DNA from: Solirubrobacteraceae bacterium
GTDB lineage: Bacteria > Actinomycetota > Thermoleophilia > Solirubrobacterales > Solirubrobacteraceae
Assembly: GCA_030690545.1 (NCBI GenBank)
Contig: JAUYGN010000071.1
Coordinates: forward strand, 1-32,857
Direction of reading: 5' to 3'
DNA: 32,857 nucleotides
Every line of letters begins with the position of its first letter. Position 1 is the stretch's first letter. Below the pieces are notes generated by a model. It made no database searches and was not told the DNA's origin. It worked only from the letters and a program-made list of their open reading frames with translations. Below are positions 1-7,722 of this stretch, in pieces. The position numbers and the translations under genes are program-made.

Positions 1-852
1 GCGCGCGAGCGCGTCGCGCTCGGCCCGCAGGCCGCTCGACTCGCCGTGCAGCAGCGCCACCTGCCGGCGCAGCGCCTCGATCTCGCGCGGCTCGCGCGGG
101 TCGACGTGCTCCAGCAGCGCGGGCGTGACGTCGACGTCCGAGCGGCGGCGCAGCAGCACGAGTCCGTGCTCGCGCGGCGCGCTGCCCTCGCGCATCGTGA
201 CGATCTCGAACGCCCGTCCCCAGTGCTCGCGCAGCCACCAGGGCGAGTGGAAGACCGTCGGCCCGCCGCGCTCCCAGTCCTGGCCGTGGTCCAGGACGGT
301 CATGCCGATCGCGTCGGGCTCCCAAGCCTCCCCCGTCCAGACCTCGTACATCGCGCCGCCGAGGAAGGAGATGATCGCCAGTCCGCCGGGCCGCAGGATG
401 CGGTGCAGCTCCGACAGCCAGCCGGCCCAGTGATCGGTCAGATGCGTGAAGACCGACACCGACCAGACGAGGTGAAACGATCCCGACGGCTGACCCAGCG
501 GCGGCGCCTCGCCGTTGACGAAGGCGTGCAGCGGAGGGCTCAGCGCGGCGTTGATCCAGTCGATCGAGCGCTCGTCGATGTCGCAGCCCCACAGCTCGCA
601 GCCATCGGCCTCGGGCAGGAAGTGGCGCATCACCTTCGCCGAGCCGCAGCCGAAGTCGAGCACGCGCTTGCCGTCAAACGAGAATCCGACCCCGTCGGCT
701 GCGAGCAGCTGCAGGATCGTCGTGCGCGAGTCGCGACCGACGGCGCGGTAGGAGGCGATCGCGTCGGCCGGATCGGGCACGCCGGCGCGAACCGCCAGCG
801 CGCGCGGCGGCAGCGGGGCGGCCTGCTCGCGTTGCGTCGCGGCGTCGCTCAC
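1..852 (-). CDS. Class I SAM-dependent methyltransferase, C-terminus cut by window edge
   Basis: Reading the minus strand from a GTG at 852 gives 284 codons without a stop, running off the window at base 1. Around residues 65-75 it has the glycine-rich SAM-binding motif [10 protein letters not shown]. An acidic motif-II-like stretch ([12 protein letters not shown]) and a post-motif LHRILRPGG follow, all typical of Rossmann-fold class I methyltransferases. Downstream of the fold the chain becomes charged and heptad-like ([15 protein letters not shown]), suggesting a coiled coil leading into a further domain outside the window. An in-frame GTG nine bases upstream (861) is an alternative start. 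The methyl acceptor cannot be told. It is divergent from the macro-domain gene at 872, so the two probably share the short intergenic promoter region. Confidence 0.8.
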   Translation of the reverse strand, partial: MSDAATQREQAAPLPPRALAVRAGVPDPADAIASYRAVGRDSRTTILQLLAADGVGFSFDGKRVLDFGCGSAKVMRHFLPEADGCELWGCDIDERSIDWINAALSPPLHAFVNGEAPPLGQPSGSFHLVWSVSVFTHLTDHWAGWLSELHRILRPGGLAIISFLGGAMYEVWTGEAWEPDAIGMTVLDHGQDWERGGPTVFHSPWWLREHWGRAFEIVTMREGSAPREHGLVLLRRRSDVDVTPALLEHVDPREPREIEALRRQVALLHGESSGLRAERDALAR

Positions 853-871
853 GCGCGCCACACTATGCGTC

Positions 872-1381
872 GTGGGAGCCATCACGCTTCATCGCGGCGA
901 CATCACGACCGACGCGCAGGCCGACGCGATCGTCAACGCGGCGAACGAGAGCCTGCTCGGCGGCGGCGGCGTCGACGGGGCGATCCACCGCGCCGCGGGC
1001 CCGCGGCTGCTCGAGGAGTGCCGCGAGCTCGGCGGCTGCGCGACCGGCGACGCGAAGATCACCGGCGCCGGGGACCTGCCGGTACGGCGCGTCATCCACG
1101 CTGTCGGACCGATCTGGCGCGGTGGCGACGCGAGTGAGCGCGAGCTGCTGGCGTCCTGCCATCGCCGGGCGATCGAGCTGGCCGCCGAGCACGGCTGCGC
1201 CCGCGTCGCCTTCCCGGCGATCTCGACCGGCGTCTACCGCTACCCGCTCGACGAGGCGGCGGCCACCGCGATCGCCGCGACGCGGGCGGCGATCGCACGC
1301 CATCCCGCGGTGCGGGAGGCGCGCTTCTGGCTGTTCGGCGACGCCGCGTACCGCGCCTTCGAGCACGCGCTGGACGGGTGA
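872..1381 (+). CDS. Macro domain protein, O-acetyl-ADP-ribose deacetylase type
   Basis: This is a 169-residue single-domain protein of the MacroD/YmdB class, which binds ADP-ribose and hydrolyses O-acetyl-ADP-ribose or removes ADP-ribose from acidic residues. The N-terminal GDIT, the NAAN motif at residues 22-25, the [10 protein letters not shown] loop at about 30-39 and a late [12 protein letters not shown] substrate loop are all present. These are the ligand-binding signatures of catalytically competent family members. The start is a GTG. An upstream ATG at 864 is out of frame. Its stop overlaps the GTG start of the MobA-like gene by four bases (GTGA), so the two are very probably translationally coupled, although no functional link is obvious. 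Confidence 0.9.
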   Translation: MGAITLHRGDITTDAQADAIVNAANESLLGGGGVDGAIHRAAGPRLLEECRELGGCATGDAKITGAGDLPVRRVIHAVGPIWRGGDASERELLASCHRRAIELAAEHGCARVAFPAISTGVYRYPLDEAAATAIAATRAAIARHPAVREARFWLFGDAAYRAFEHALDG

Positions 1382-2223
1382 CCGCCGCGAGCTCCACCGC
1401 CGTTCGCGGCGCCGACACGGCCGTGCTCACCACCGCCGCGCTCGTCCTCGCCGGCGGGCGCTCGACGCGCATGGGCCGCCCCAAGGCCCTGCTCGACTGG
1501 CACGGCTCCACGCTCGTGCGCCGCGCGGTCGGGCTCGTCGGACGCGCGGTCGAGGGGCCGGTCGTCGTCGTGCGCGCCGCCGGCCAGACGCTGCCGTCGC
1601 TGCCGCCCGGCACCGAGATCGCCGACGACGAGCAGGAGGGCCGCGGGCCGCTGCAGGGGATCGCGAGCGGGCTGCGCGCGATCGCCGGCCGCGCCGACGT
1701 CGTCTTCGTCGCCGGCGTCGACACGCCGCTGCTGCACCCGGCGCTGATCGGTCACGTGATCGGCTCGCTGGGACCCGAAGACGACGTCGCGCTGCCCCAT
1801 GCGCACGGCTTCCCCCACCCGCTCGCGGCCGCCTACCGCATCGCCACCGTCGCACCCCTGCTCGAGACCCTGCTCGCCGAGGACTCGCTCGGCACGCGAC
1901 CGCTCATGCGGCGCTGCCGCGTGCGCCTTCTCGACGAGACGGCGCTGCTCGCCGACCCGGACGTCGCCGCGCTGGACCCCGAGCTGGACTCGCTGGCCAA
2001 CCTCAACGAGCCGGCCGAGTACGAGGCCGCGCGCGAGCGAGAGCGACCGGCCGTCAGCGTCGACGGCCGCGCGTGCCGGGCGACGAGGCTGGCGCAGGTA
2101 GGAGACGGGCCCGCGCGCATCAACGACCGCCCCGCCGACGACCCCGACGAGCCGCTCGCGACCGGCGACATCGTGCTGTTTTCACGCACGCGTGGCAGCG
2201 TTCGGGCGGATATCGCCCAATAG
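1378..2223 (+). CDS. mobA: MobA-like molybdenum cofactor guanylyltransferase with C-terminal extension
   Basis: Predicted to transfer GMP from GTP to molybdopterin, making the MGD cofactor. The nucleotide-binding signature [15 protein letters not shown] spans residues 22-36. [12 protein letters not shown] metal-binding segment (usually GCDMP) and the late NLNEPAEY motif typical of MobA proteins follow. Family members are usually about 190-210 residues, while this one has 281. The final 60 or so residues include [20 protein letters not shown], which resembles the C-terminal half of a MoaD/ThiS beta-grasp domain but lacks the terminal Gly-Gly. The gene is coupled to the macro-domain gene by a four-base overlap. 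A separate MocA-type cytidylyltransferase sits with the cox genes at 16705-17283, so this enzyme probably serves other molybdoenzymes. Confidence 0.82.
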   Translation: MTAASSTAVRGADTAVLTTAALVLAGGRSTRMGRPKALLDWHGSTLVRRAVGLVGRAVEGPVVVVRAAGQTLPSLPPGTEIADDEQEGRGPLQGIASGLRAIAGRADVVFVAGVDTPLLHPALIGHVIGSLGPEDDVALPHAHGFPHPLAAAYRIATVAPLLETLLAEDSLGTRPLMRRCRVRLLDETALLADPDVAALDPELDSLANLNEPAEYEAARERERPAVSVDGRACRATRLAQVGDGPARINDRPADDPDEPLATGDIVLFSRTRGSVRADIAQ

Positions 2224-2238
2224 GTGCCACGCGGCACC
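2204..2238 (+). terminator. Two adjacent hairpins at the end of mobA
   Basis: GGGCG-GATAT-CGCCC at 2204-2218 ends just before the mobA stop codon. Directly after it, GGTGCC-ACGC-GGCACC at 2223-2238 forms a perfect six-pair stem with a four-base loop. No U-run follows, as is common for hairpin terminators in high-GC actinobacteria. The rest of the gap up to 2436 must hold the promoter of the next operon, but I could not pick out a convincing -35/-10 pair. Confidence 0.5.
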
Positions 2239-2435
2239 CGCGGCGGAGGTCGCTCATCCCGTCCGGGCGTGCGCGCGAGCCGTTCGTCGCGCGCGATCGT
2301 GTACGTTGCGGCCGTTCACGGCATGGTCGGGCGCGCGATCGCAGGAGCGCGTGCCGCCATGCTTCCACCGGTCATCGCGCGCCGGCCTCGCGACAGCGAG
2401 CGCCTGCCGCGCCGCCGAAACGAGGTCCACGCGCA

Positions 2436-3461
2436 ATGAGTGCCCAGCCGACGATCAGCAGCGAACCCGTGCACGTGGGCGGCCCGTACTGGGAGGAGCT
2501 GTCCGTCGGCGATCGCTACGTCGAGTTCCCCGCGATGACGCTCACCGAGGGGCACGCGGCGCTGCACCAGTCGATCGTCGGCGACCGGCTGCGCCTGGCG
2601 CTCGACGCGACGCTCTCCGACAAGGTCGCCGGCCGCCGCCTGGCCCATCCGATGCTCGTCTGCGACGTCTCGATCGGCCAGTCGACGCTGCCGACCCAGC
2701 GCGTCATCGGCAACCTCTTCTACCGCCGCCTGATGCTCCGCCGGCTGCCGGCGATCGGCGACACGCTGACGTCGACGACGGAGATCGTCGCGCTGAAGCG
2801 CAACACGATCAAGGAGGGTCGCAAGCCGACCGGGCTCGCCGTCCTGCACATCGTCACGACCGACCAGCAGGACCGCGCGATCCTCGACTACTGGCGCTGC
2901 GCGATGCTGCCGATCTCGGACGTCGACGCATCGCAGCCGCACGCCGACGACCTCGACCGGTTCCCCGCCGACCTGCCGGCCGACGCGCTGCAGGCGACGC
3001 TCGACGGGATCGACCTCGGCGTCTACCGCAGCGAGGTCCCCGGCACGCACTTCGCCGACCTCGACGCGCCGACGACGTGGGCGCTCGACGGCGGCGACAG
3101 CGTCACCGCCGCGCCCGAGCTCGTGCGCCTGTCGCTGAACCTCGCCAAGGCACACAGCGACCCGGGCTCGCATCACTCCGGCCAGCGGCTCGTGTACGGC
3201 GGGCACACGATCGGCGTCGCCGCGTCGCACCTGACGAAGGTGCTGCCGAACCTCGTGACGATCATCGGCTGGCATCACTGCAACCACCTCGGCCCCGTCT
3301 TCGAGGGCGACGTGCTGCGCAGCACCGTGCACCTCGAGGGGACCGAGGCGCTGCCCGGCGGCGGCGGGCTCGTGACGCTGCGCGTCGAGGTCTCCGCGCA
3401 GCGCTCCGACGGCGCACTGGACGGCGTACTGGACTGGCGACTCGTGGGAGCGATGGCATGA
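2436..3461 (+). CDS. MaoC-type double-hotdog acyl-CoA dehydratase, mesaconyl-CoA hydratase-like
   Basis: This 341-residue protein has the length of two fused hotdog domains. The first (about residues 12-155) begins with GPYWEELSVGDRYVEFPAMT and carries TLTEGHAALHQ. The second (about 190-340) contains the substrate-pocket stretch GQRLVYGGHTIGVAASHLT followed by WHHCNHLGPVFEGD. This architecture is that of mesaconyl-CoA (2-methylfumaryl-CoA) hydratase and related acyl dehydratases, which reversibly hydrate a 2,3-enoyl-CoA dicarboxylate. The ATG at 2436 has a plausible GAGGT ribosome site. The stop overlaps the ATG of the CoA-transferase gene (ATGA), so the two act in one pathway. The mesaconyl/citramalyl assignment rests on that neighbour and on remembered family sequences. 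Another branched enoyl-CoA substrate is possible. Confidence 0.75.
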   Translation: MSAQPTISSEPVHVGGPYWEELSVGDRYVEFPAMTLTEGHAALHQSIVGDRLRLALDATLSDKVAGRRLAHPMLVCDVSIGQSTLPTQRVIGNLFYRRLMLRRLPAIGDTLTSTTEIVALKRNTIKEGRKPTGLAVLHIVTTDQQDRAILDYWRCAMLPISDVDASQPHADDLDRFPADLPADALQATLDGIDLGVYRSEVPGTHFADLDAPTTWALDGGDSVTAAPELVRLSLNLAKAHSDPGSHHSGQRLVYGGHTIGVAASHLTKVLPNLVTIIGWHHCNHLGPVFEGDVLRSTVHLEGTEALPGGGGLVTLRVEVSAQRSDGALDGVLDWRLVGAMA

Positions 3462-4618
3462 GCGACGAGGGCATTCTCGACGGGATCCGCGTGATCGAGG
3501 GATCGGCGTTCGTCGCCGCCCCGACGGCGGGCATGACGCTGGCGCAGCTGGGCGCCGACGTGATCCGCTTCGACGCCCCCGGCGGCGGTCTGGACTCCAA
3601 GCGCTGGCCATTGACGTCGTCCGGCGACAGCCTCTTCTGGTCGGGCCTGCAGAAGGGCAAGCGCTCGATCGAGATCGACCTGCGCTCCGAGGAGGGCCGC
3701 GAGCAGCTGTCGCAGCTGATCACGCTGCCGGGACCGGGCAACGGCATCTTCATGACGAACTTCCCCGCCCGCGGCTGGATGAGCTACGAGAAGCTCCGCG
3801 AGCGCCGCGAGGATCTGATCATGGTCGTCATGACGGGCAACCACGACGGCTCGTCGGAGGTCGACTACACCGTCAACCCGTCGGTCGGCTTCCCCGAGGC
3901 GATGGGCCCGCGCGACTCCGCCGTGCCGACGAACAGCCTGATGCCGGCATGGGACACGGCGATGGGCGGTCTCGCCGTCGTCGGCCTGCTCGCCGCGCTG
4001 CGCCACCGCGACAGGACCGGCGAGGGCCAGCTCGTCGAGATCGCGCTGTCGGACGTCGCGGTCGCGACGGTCGGCAACCTCGGCCGGATCGCCGAGGTCC
4101 AGCTGGAGGGCCGCGAGCAGCCGCGCGACGGCAACTACCTCTACGGCGCCTTCGGCGGCGACTTCCCGACGAAGGACGACCGCCGCGTGATGGTCGTCGC
4201 GCTGACCGGCCGCCAGTGGAAGGCGCTGAAGGAGGCGACCGGGACCGAGGGGCTGTTCTCCGCCGTGGAATCCGCGACCGGTCACGACTTCCGCGGCGAG
4301 GCGGGGCGCTACAAGGGTCGCGACCTGATCCGCGAGCTGCTGACGCCGTGGTTCGCCGAGCGCACGCTCGAGCAGATCCGCGAGGCGTTCGCCGGAACCG
4401 GGGTCTCCTGGGGCCCGTACCAGACCTTCAAGCAGCTCGTCGAGGAGGACGCACGCTGCTCGACGGAGAACCCGATGTTCACGATGGTCGCGCATCCGGT
4501 CGGCACGTATCTCACGCCGGCCTCGCCGCTCGTCTTCAGCAGGTCCGGCCGGCTGCCGGCGCGGCCGTCGCCGCGCCTGGGCGAGCACACCGAGGACGTC
4601 CTCGCAGAGCTCGAGTAG
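3458..4618 (+). CDS. mct: CaiB/BaiF (class III) CoA-transferase resembling mesaconyl-CoA C1-C4 CoA transferase
   Basis: A 386-residue class III CoA-transferase. The N-terminus (GIRVIEGSAFVAAPTAGMTL, then LGADVIRFDAPGGG) and the region around the presumed catalytic Asp166 (MPAWDTAMGG) match the family. So does the TGEGQLVEIALSDVA segment that follows. The combination of EGSAFVAAP, GGGLDSKRWP, FPARGW, EVDYTVNP and GNYLYGAFG closely recalls Chloroflexus 2-methylfumaryl-CoA isomerase (Mct), which moves CoA intramolecularly from C1 to C4 of mesaconate. That resemblance is from memory, not an alignment. It starts inside the stop of the hydratase gene and converges on the reductase at 4635. An intermolecular CoA transfer in mesaconate or itaconate breakdown is the main alternative. 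Confidence 0.78.
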   Translation: MSDEGILDGIRVIEGSAFVAAPTAGMTLAQLGADVIRFDAPGGGLDSKRWPLTSSGDSLFWSGLQKGKRSIEIDLRSEEGREQLSQLITLPGPGNGIFMTNFPARGWMSYEKLRERREDLIMVVMTGNHDGSSEVDYTVNPSVGFPEAMGPRDSAVPTNSLMPAWDTAMGGLAVVGLLAALRHRDRTGEGQLVEIALSDVAVATVGNLGRIAEVQLEGREQPRDGNYLYGAFGGDFPTKDDRRVMVVALTGRQWKALKEATGTEGLFSAVESATGHDFRGEAGRYKGRDLIRELLTPWFAERTLEQIREAFAGTGVSWGPYQTFKQLVEEDARCSTENPMFTMVAHPVGTYLTPASPLVFSRSGRLPARPSPRLGEHTEDVLAELE

Positions 4619-4634
4619 CGCGGGACGCAGCGGC

Positions 4635-6014
4635 TCAGCCGGCCTCGTAGGCCTCCAGCAGGCGCAGCCAGATCTCGCTGCGCGCCGGGAACGCCGGCAC
4701 GCAGTCCCACAGCCGCTCGATCGGGATCTCGCCGACGACGGCGAGCGTCGCGGCGTGCAGCCACTCGGCGACCTCGAAGCCGACGAACGTCGCGCCGACG
4801 ACGATCCCGCGGTCGCCGTCGACGACGAGCTGCGCGGTACCCGGCGTCGAGCGGCCGACGAAGCTCGCGCCGGCCGTGCCCGAGCTCGCAGACGAGACCG
4901 TCCGCACGGCGATGCCCGCCTCGCGCGCCGCCGCCTCGGTCAGGCCGACGGCCGCGACCTGCGGGTCGGTGAAGATCACGCGCGGCGCGCCCGGACCGTC
5001 CTGCGTCGCGCGCACGTGCTCGTCGCCGCCGATCGCGAGGCTCGCGACGCGCGCCTGGTACTTGCCCATGTGCGTCAGCAGCGCACGACCGTTGACGTCG
5101 CCGATCGCATACAGCCAGGAGTGGCCCTCGACCCGCATCCGGTCGTCGACCTGCAGGTACTCGCCGGCCTCCAGGCCGACCGCGTCGAGCCCGATGTCGG
5201 CGGTCGCCGGACGGCGCCCGACGGCGACGAGCAGCTCGTCGCCGGTCAGCTTCCGCCCATCGTCGAGCGTCAGCGTCACCTCGCCCCCAGGCGCTGGCCG
5301 CGCGACCGCCGCGACCTTGACGCCGGCGTGGATCTCGACGCCGTGCTCGCGCAGCGCCGCGCAGACCTCCTCCCCCGCGAACGGCTCCTCGCGCGCGAGC
5401 ACGCGCGGCCCGCCCTCGATCAGCGTCACGTCCGAGCCGAGCGACGCGTAGGCCTGCGCCAGCTCGACGCCGACGACGCCGCCGCCGAGCACGAGCAGCC
5501 GCGGCGGCACGATCGCGCTCGTCGTCGCCGCGCGATTGGTCCACGGCACCGCCTCGGCCAATCCCGCGATCGGCGGGATCGCCGCCGTGCTGCCGGTCGC
5601 GACGACGACGGCGCGGCGGGCGTGCAGCGTCGTGTCGCCGACGCGCACGCTGCGCTCGCCCGCCAGCCGCCCGTGCCCGCGCACGAGCGTGATGCCACGA
5701 TCCTCCAACCACGTCACCTGACCGCCGTCGTCGAGGTCGTGGACGATCTCGTCGCGGCGGCGCAGCACGGCCCCGACGTCGAGCGCGCCCGTCACCGCCT
5801 CGTCCACGCCGGGCACGCGCGCGGTCTCGCCGAGCAGCTCGGCCGGGCGCAGCAGCGCCTTGGAGGGCATGCAGGCGTAGTAGGAGCATTCGCCGCCGAG
5901 CAAATGCGACTCGACGATCGCGGTCGCGTAGCCGGCGTCGGCGAGGCGCCCGGCGAGCACCTCGCCGGCTGGGCCGGCGCCGATCACGATGACGTCGAAG
6001 TCTGCGTCTCCCAT
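4635..6014 (-). CDS. FAD-dependent pyridine nucleotide-disulfide oxidoreductase
   Basis: A class I flavoprotein disulfide reductase of about 459 residues (dihydrolipoamide dehydrogenase / mycothione reductase / mercuric reductase superfamily). It has the N-terminal FAD motif VIVIGAGPAGEVLAGRLADA and the redox pair in GGECSYYACMPSKALL, so both cysteines of CxxxxC are kept. An NAD(P)-binding LLVLGGGVVGVELAQAYASLG, the second FAD contact YAIGDVNGRALLTHMGKYQA and a C-terminal dimerisation domain follow. The usual C-terminal HAHPT-like catalytic histidine segment is not evident; the chain ends ARSEIWLRLLEAYEAG. ATG at 6014 and an in-frame GTG at 6020 are equally possible starts. The physiological disulfide or quinone substrate is unknown. 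It stands alone, convergent with the CoA-transferase gene. Confidence 0.85.
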   Translation of the reverse strand: MGDADFDVIVIGAGPAGEVLAGRLADAGYATAIVESHLLGGECSYYACMPSKALLRPAELLGETARVPGVDEAVTGALDVGAVLRRRDEIVHDLDDGGQVTWLEDRGITLVRGHGRLAGERSVRVGDTTLHARRAVVVATGSTAAIPPIAGLAEAVPWTNRAATTSAIVPPRLLVLGGGVVGVELAQAYASLGSDVTLIEGGPRVLAREEPFAGEEVCAALREHGVEIHAGVKVAAVARPAPGGEVTLTLDDGRKLTGDELLVAVGRRPATADIGLDAVGLEAGEYLQVDDRMRVEGHSWLYAIGDVNGRALLTHMGKYQARVASLAIGGDEHVRATQDGPGAPRVIFTDPQVAAVGLTEAAAREAGIAVRTVSSASSGTAGASFVGRSTPGTAQLVVDGDRGIVVGATFVGFEVAEWLHAATLAVVGEIPIERLWDCVPAFPARSEIWLRLLEAYEAG

Positions 6015-6047
6015 GGTCACTGCAGCCTACGCCGCTACGGGCAACCG

Positions 6048-6067
6048 CGTCGATCGCGCGATCGACG
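6048..6067. repeat. 20-bp perfect palindrome upstream of the flavin reductase
   Basis: CGTCGATCGCGCGATCGACG is perfectly self-complementary and lies about 35-55 bases before the reductase start. It could be an operator. GC-rich GATCG motifs are common in this DNA, so chance is not excluded. Confidence 0.4.
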
Positions 6068-6133
6068 ATGCGGCCCCTGATCCGCCGATCCGCCTCCTGG
6101 CCGGCCACGCCAGCAGGCGGCGTCATCCCACCG

Positions 6134-6478
6134 TCAGACGAGCTTCGCGAGCACGTCCTCGAGCGCGTCCAGCAGGCCGAGCGCCATCCCGAGCGAGGAC
6201 GTTCCCGACGGGAGCGGATAGCTGCGGCCGCGCTTGACGGCGGGCAGCGCCCGCCAGACGTCGGCGGCGAGGATCTCCTTCATCGTCGGGTCCGTCCCGG
6301 CCCGTCCCCGGACGGTCGGCGCGAGCGCGGATCCACGGAGTGCGATCCCGTCGTCACGCGCGTCGCCACCGTTTCCGCGTCCACGAGGTCGATCTCGCGA
6401 GGCTTCCCGGGGGCGCCGGCGCGCACGAGCCGCTCGATCTCCAACGACGCCCCGGCCGCAAGGGCCAAGGCGTCGCGA
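6134..6478 (-). pseudogene. Decayed ABC transporter substrate-binding protein (BtuF/FecB-like) remnant
   Basis: Two reading frames each look like part of a metal-complex substrate-binding protein. In one frame, near 6310-6470, SLEIERLVRAG and IDLVDAETVATR resemble the central hinge segment of the SaeID...LDaelLaaLrPD type. In another frame, 6134 to about 6295, DVWRALPAVKRGRSYPLP followed by LGLLDALEDVLAKL and a stop is the characteristic C-terminus of siderophore or cobalamin binding proteins. No start, signal peptide or N-terminal lobe exists, and the frames do not join. I read it as a truncated, frameshifted relic. Its 5' edge abuts the 3' end of tRNA-Gly, a common site of insertion and deletion. 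The rest of 6021-6744 holds no protein gene that I can support. Confidence 0.42.
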
Positions 6479-6552
6479 AGCGGCTGAAGGGACTCGAACC
6501 CTCGACCTGCTGCATGGCAAGCAGCCGCTCTAGCCAACTGAGCTACAGCCGC
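6479..6552 (-). tRNA. tRNA-Gly (anticodon GCC)
   Basis: On the minus strand the cloverleaf reads acceptor GCGGCTG/CAGCCGC (seven pairs), D stem GCTC/GAGC, anticodon stem GCTGC/GCAGC with loop TTGCCAT (anticodon GCC), a five-base variable region AGGTC, T stem GAGGG/CCCTT with one G-T wobble, and T loop TTCGAGT. The discriminator base is U, as usual for tRNA-Gly. CCA is not encoded. Confidence 0.97.
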
Positions 6553-6735
6553 ACGGAACGCGAGTCTATCGCGCGATGTCGCGCGACCCCCGGTGGACCC
6601 GAGCGCGACCGGCGGGCCCACGCGCGAACGCGGCTCCCTCCGGCGGCTTTGGGAGACTAGGCAGCGTGGCGAGCCGCTCGCGCGGTGGCGCGTGACCGCC
6701 CGGTATCGTGGAAGTTCTTTGATTTAGCAAGTAAG

Positions 6736-6753
6736 GTATGTCTTGTGTCTATA
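6736..6753 (+). promoter_or_regulatory. Candidate CbbR site at the cbbR start
   Basis: GTATGT-N7-CTATA lies in an AT-rich island (about 6715-6760) that stands out from the surrounding GC-rich DNA. The same 6+7+5 arrangement recurs upstream of glpX at 15180-15197. On the minus strand it reads TATAG-N7-ACATAC, which fits the loose T-N11-A rule of LysR-type regulators. It overlaps the predicted GTG start, which would suit autorepression. Confidence 0.45.
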
Positions 6754-7692
6754 ACTTTGACGCAGCTGCGTAGCTTCCTCGCGGTCATGCGGGGCGGCTC
6801 GGTCACGGCCGCCGCCGACGAGCTCGTCGTGACCCAGCCGTCCGTCTCCGCCGCCGTCGCGGCGCTCTCGCGCGAGCTCGGCACTCCCGTCACCGAACGC
6901 GAGGGACGCGGCATCCGGCCGACCGCGGCCGGCAACGCCTTCGCGCCCTTCGCCGCCGATGTCATCGGCCTGCTCGAAGAGGGACGGCGCGCCGCCCGCG
7001 AGGCGGCGCACCTCGCCGATCGACGGCTGCGCCTGGCGGCCGTCACGACGGCGGCGGAATCCTTCGTGCCACCGCTCATGCGGGCGTTCGCGCAGAGCAA
7101 CGACTCGATCGGCCTGACGCTCGCCGTCGGCAACCGCGAGCAGGTCCTCGATCTCGTCCTCGACCACCGCGCCGACGTCGCGATCGGCGGGCGGCCACCA
7201 CGCGACCCGCGCGTCCAGGCGACGCCGATCCTGCCCAACGACTTCGTCCTGATCACCGCACCCGACGACCCGCACGCCGCCGGCAGCACGGTCGACGCCG
7301 CCGAGCTGGAGCGCCGCGTCTGGCTGATGCGCGAGCCGGGCTCGGGCACGCGGATCGTCAACGAGGAGTTTCTCGCCGCGGCCGCACTCGAGCCGCAGAC
7401 GTTGACGCTGGGCTCCAACGGCGCGATCAAGCAGGCCGCCCGCGCAGGACTCGGGATCGCGTTCATATCCCGGGCCGCGGTCGCGCTCGAGCTCGACCAC
7501 GGGCTGCTCGCGTCACTGCCCGTGCGTCATCGGCCGGCCTCGCGGCGCTGGTATGCGATGTGCTCGACCGTCGGACCGCGCCGCGCGGCCGTCGAGCGGT
7601 TCATGACGTTCGCCGCCTCGCCGACGGCCCGCGAGGCGCTCGCAAGCGGTTCGGAGCAGGCGATCGCCACGAGGCCCGTGCGCGGACGCTAG
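6745..7692 (+). CDS. cbbR: CbbR-type LysR family transcriptional regulator of CO2 fixation genes
   Basis: A 315-residue LysR-type activator. The winged helix-turn-helix is N-terminal (LTQLRSFLAVMRGGSVTAAA, then TQPSVSAAVAALSRELG). The effector domain carries features I associate with CbbR rather than LysR proteins in general: VGNREQVLDLVLDHRADVAI leading into GRPP at residues 149-152, REPGSGTR at 196-203 and SNGAIKQAARAGLGIAF at about 224-240. CbbR proteins sense Calvin-cycle metabolites and switch on the cbb operon. GTG 6745 is chosen because MSITLTQLRSF matches the family start and TAAGG lies eight bases before it. A GTG at 6685 would add 20 untypical residues. The gene is tail-to-tail with the end of the cbb operon, whereas the classical layout is divergent. 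Confidence 0.87.
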   Translation: MSITLTQLRSFLAVMRGGSVTAAADELVVTQPSVSAAVAALSRELGTPVTEREGRGIRPTAAGNAFAPFAADVIGLLEEGRRAAREAAHLADRRLRLAAVTTAAESFVPPLMRAFAQSNDSIGLTLAVGNREQVLDLVLDHRADVAIGGRPPRDPRVQATPILPNDFVLITAPDDPHAAGSTVDAAELERRVWLMREPGSGTRIVNEEFLAAAALEPQTLTLGSNGAIKQAARAGLGIAFISRAAVALELDHGLLASLPVRHRPASRRWYAMCSTVGPRRAAVERFMTFAASPTAREALASGSEQAIATRPVRGR

Positions 7693-7722
7693 CGCGGGCG
7701 ACCTCGGCGGTCCGTCGAGCAG

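Noticed and set aside
1122-2435. Long plus-strand open frame ahead of the MaoC-type gene
   Set aside because: It runs out of frame through the macro-domain and mobA genes with low-complexity Arg-rich translation. Only the part from ATG 2436 is a recognisable protein.
6280-6621. 113-codon ORF across the tRNA on the minus strand
   Set aside because: Its N-terminal half translates the tRNA-Gly itself. Only the part beyond the tRNA is kept, as a possible pseudogene fragment.
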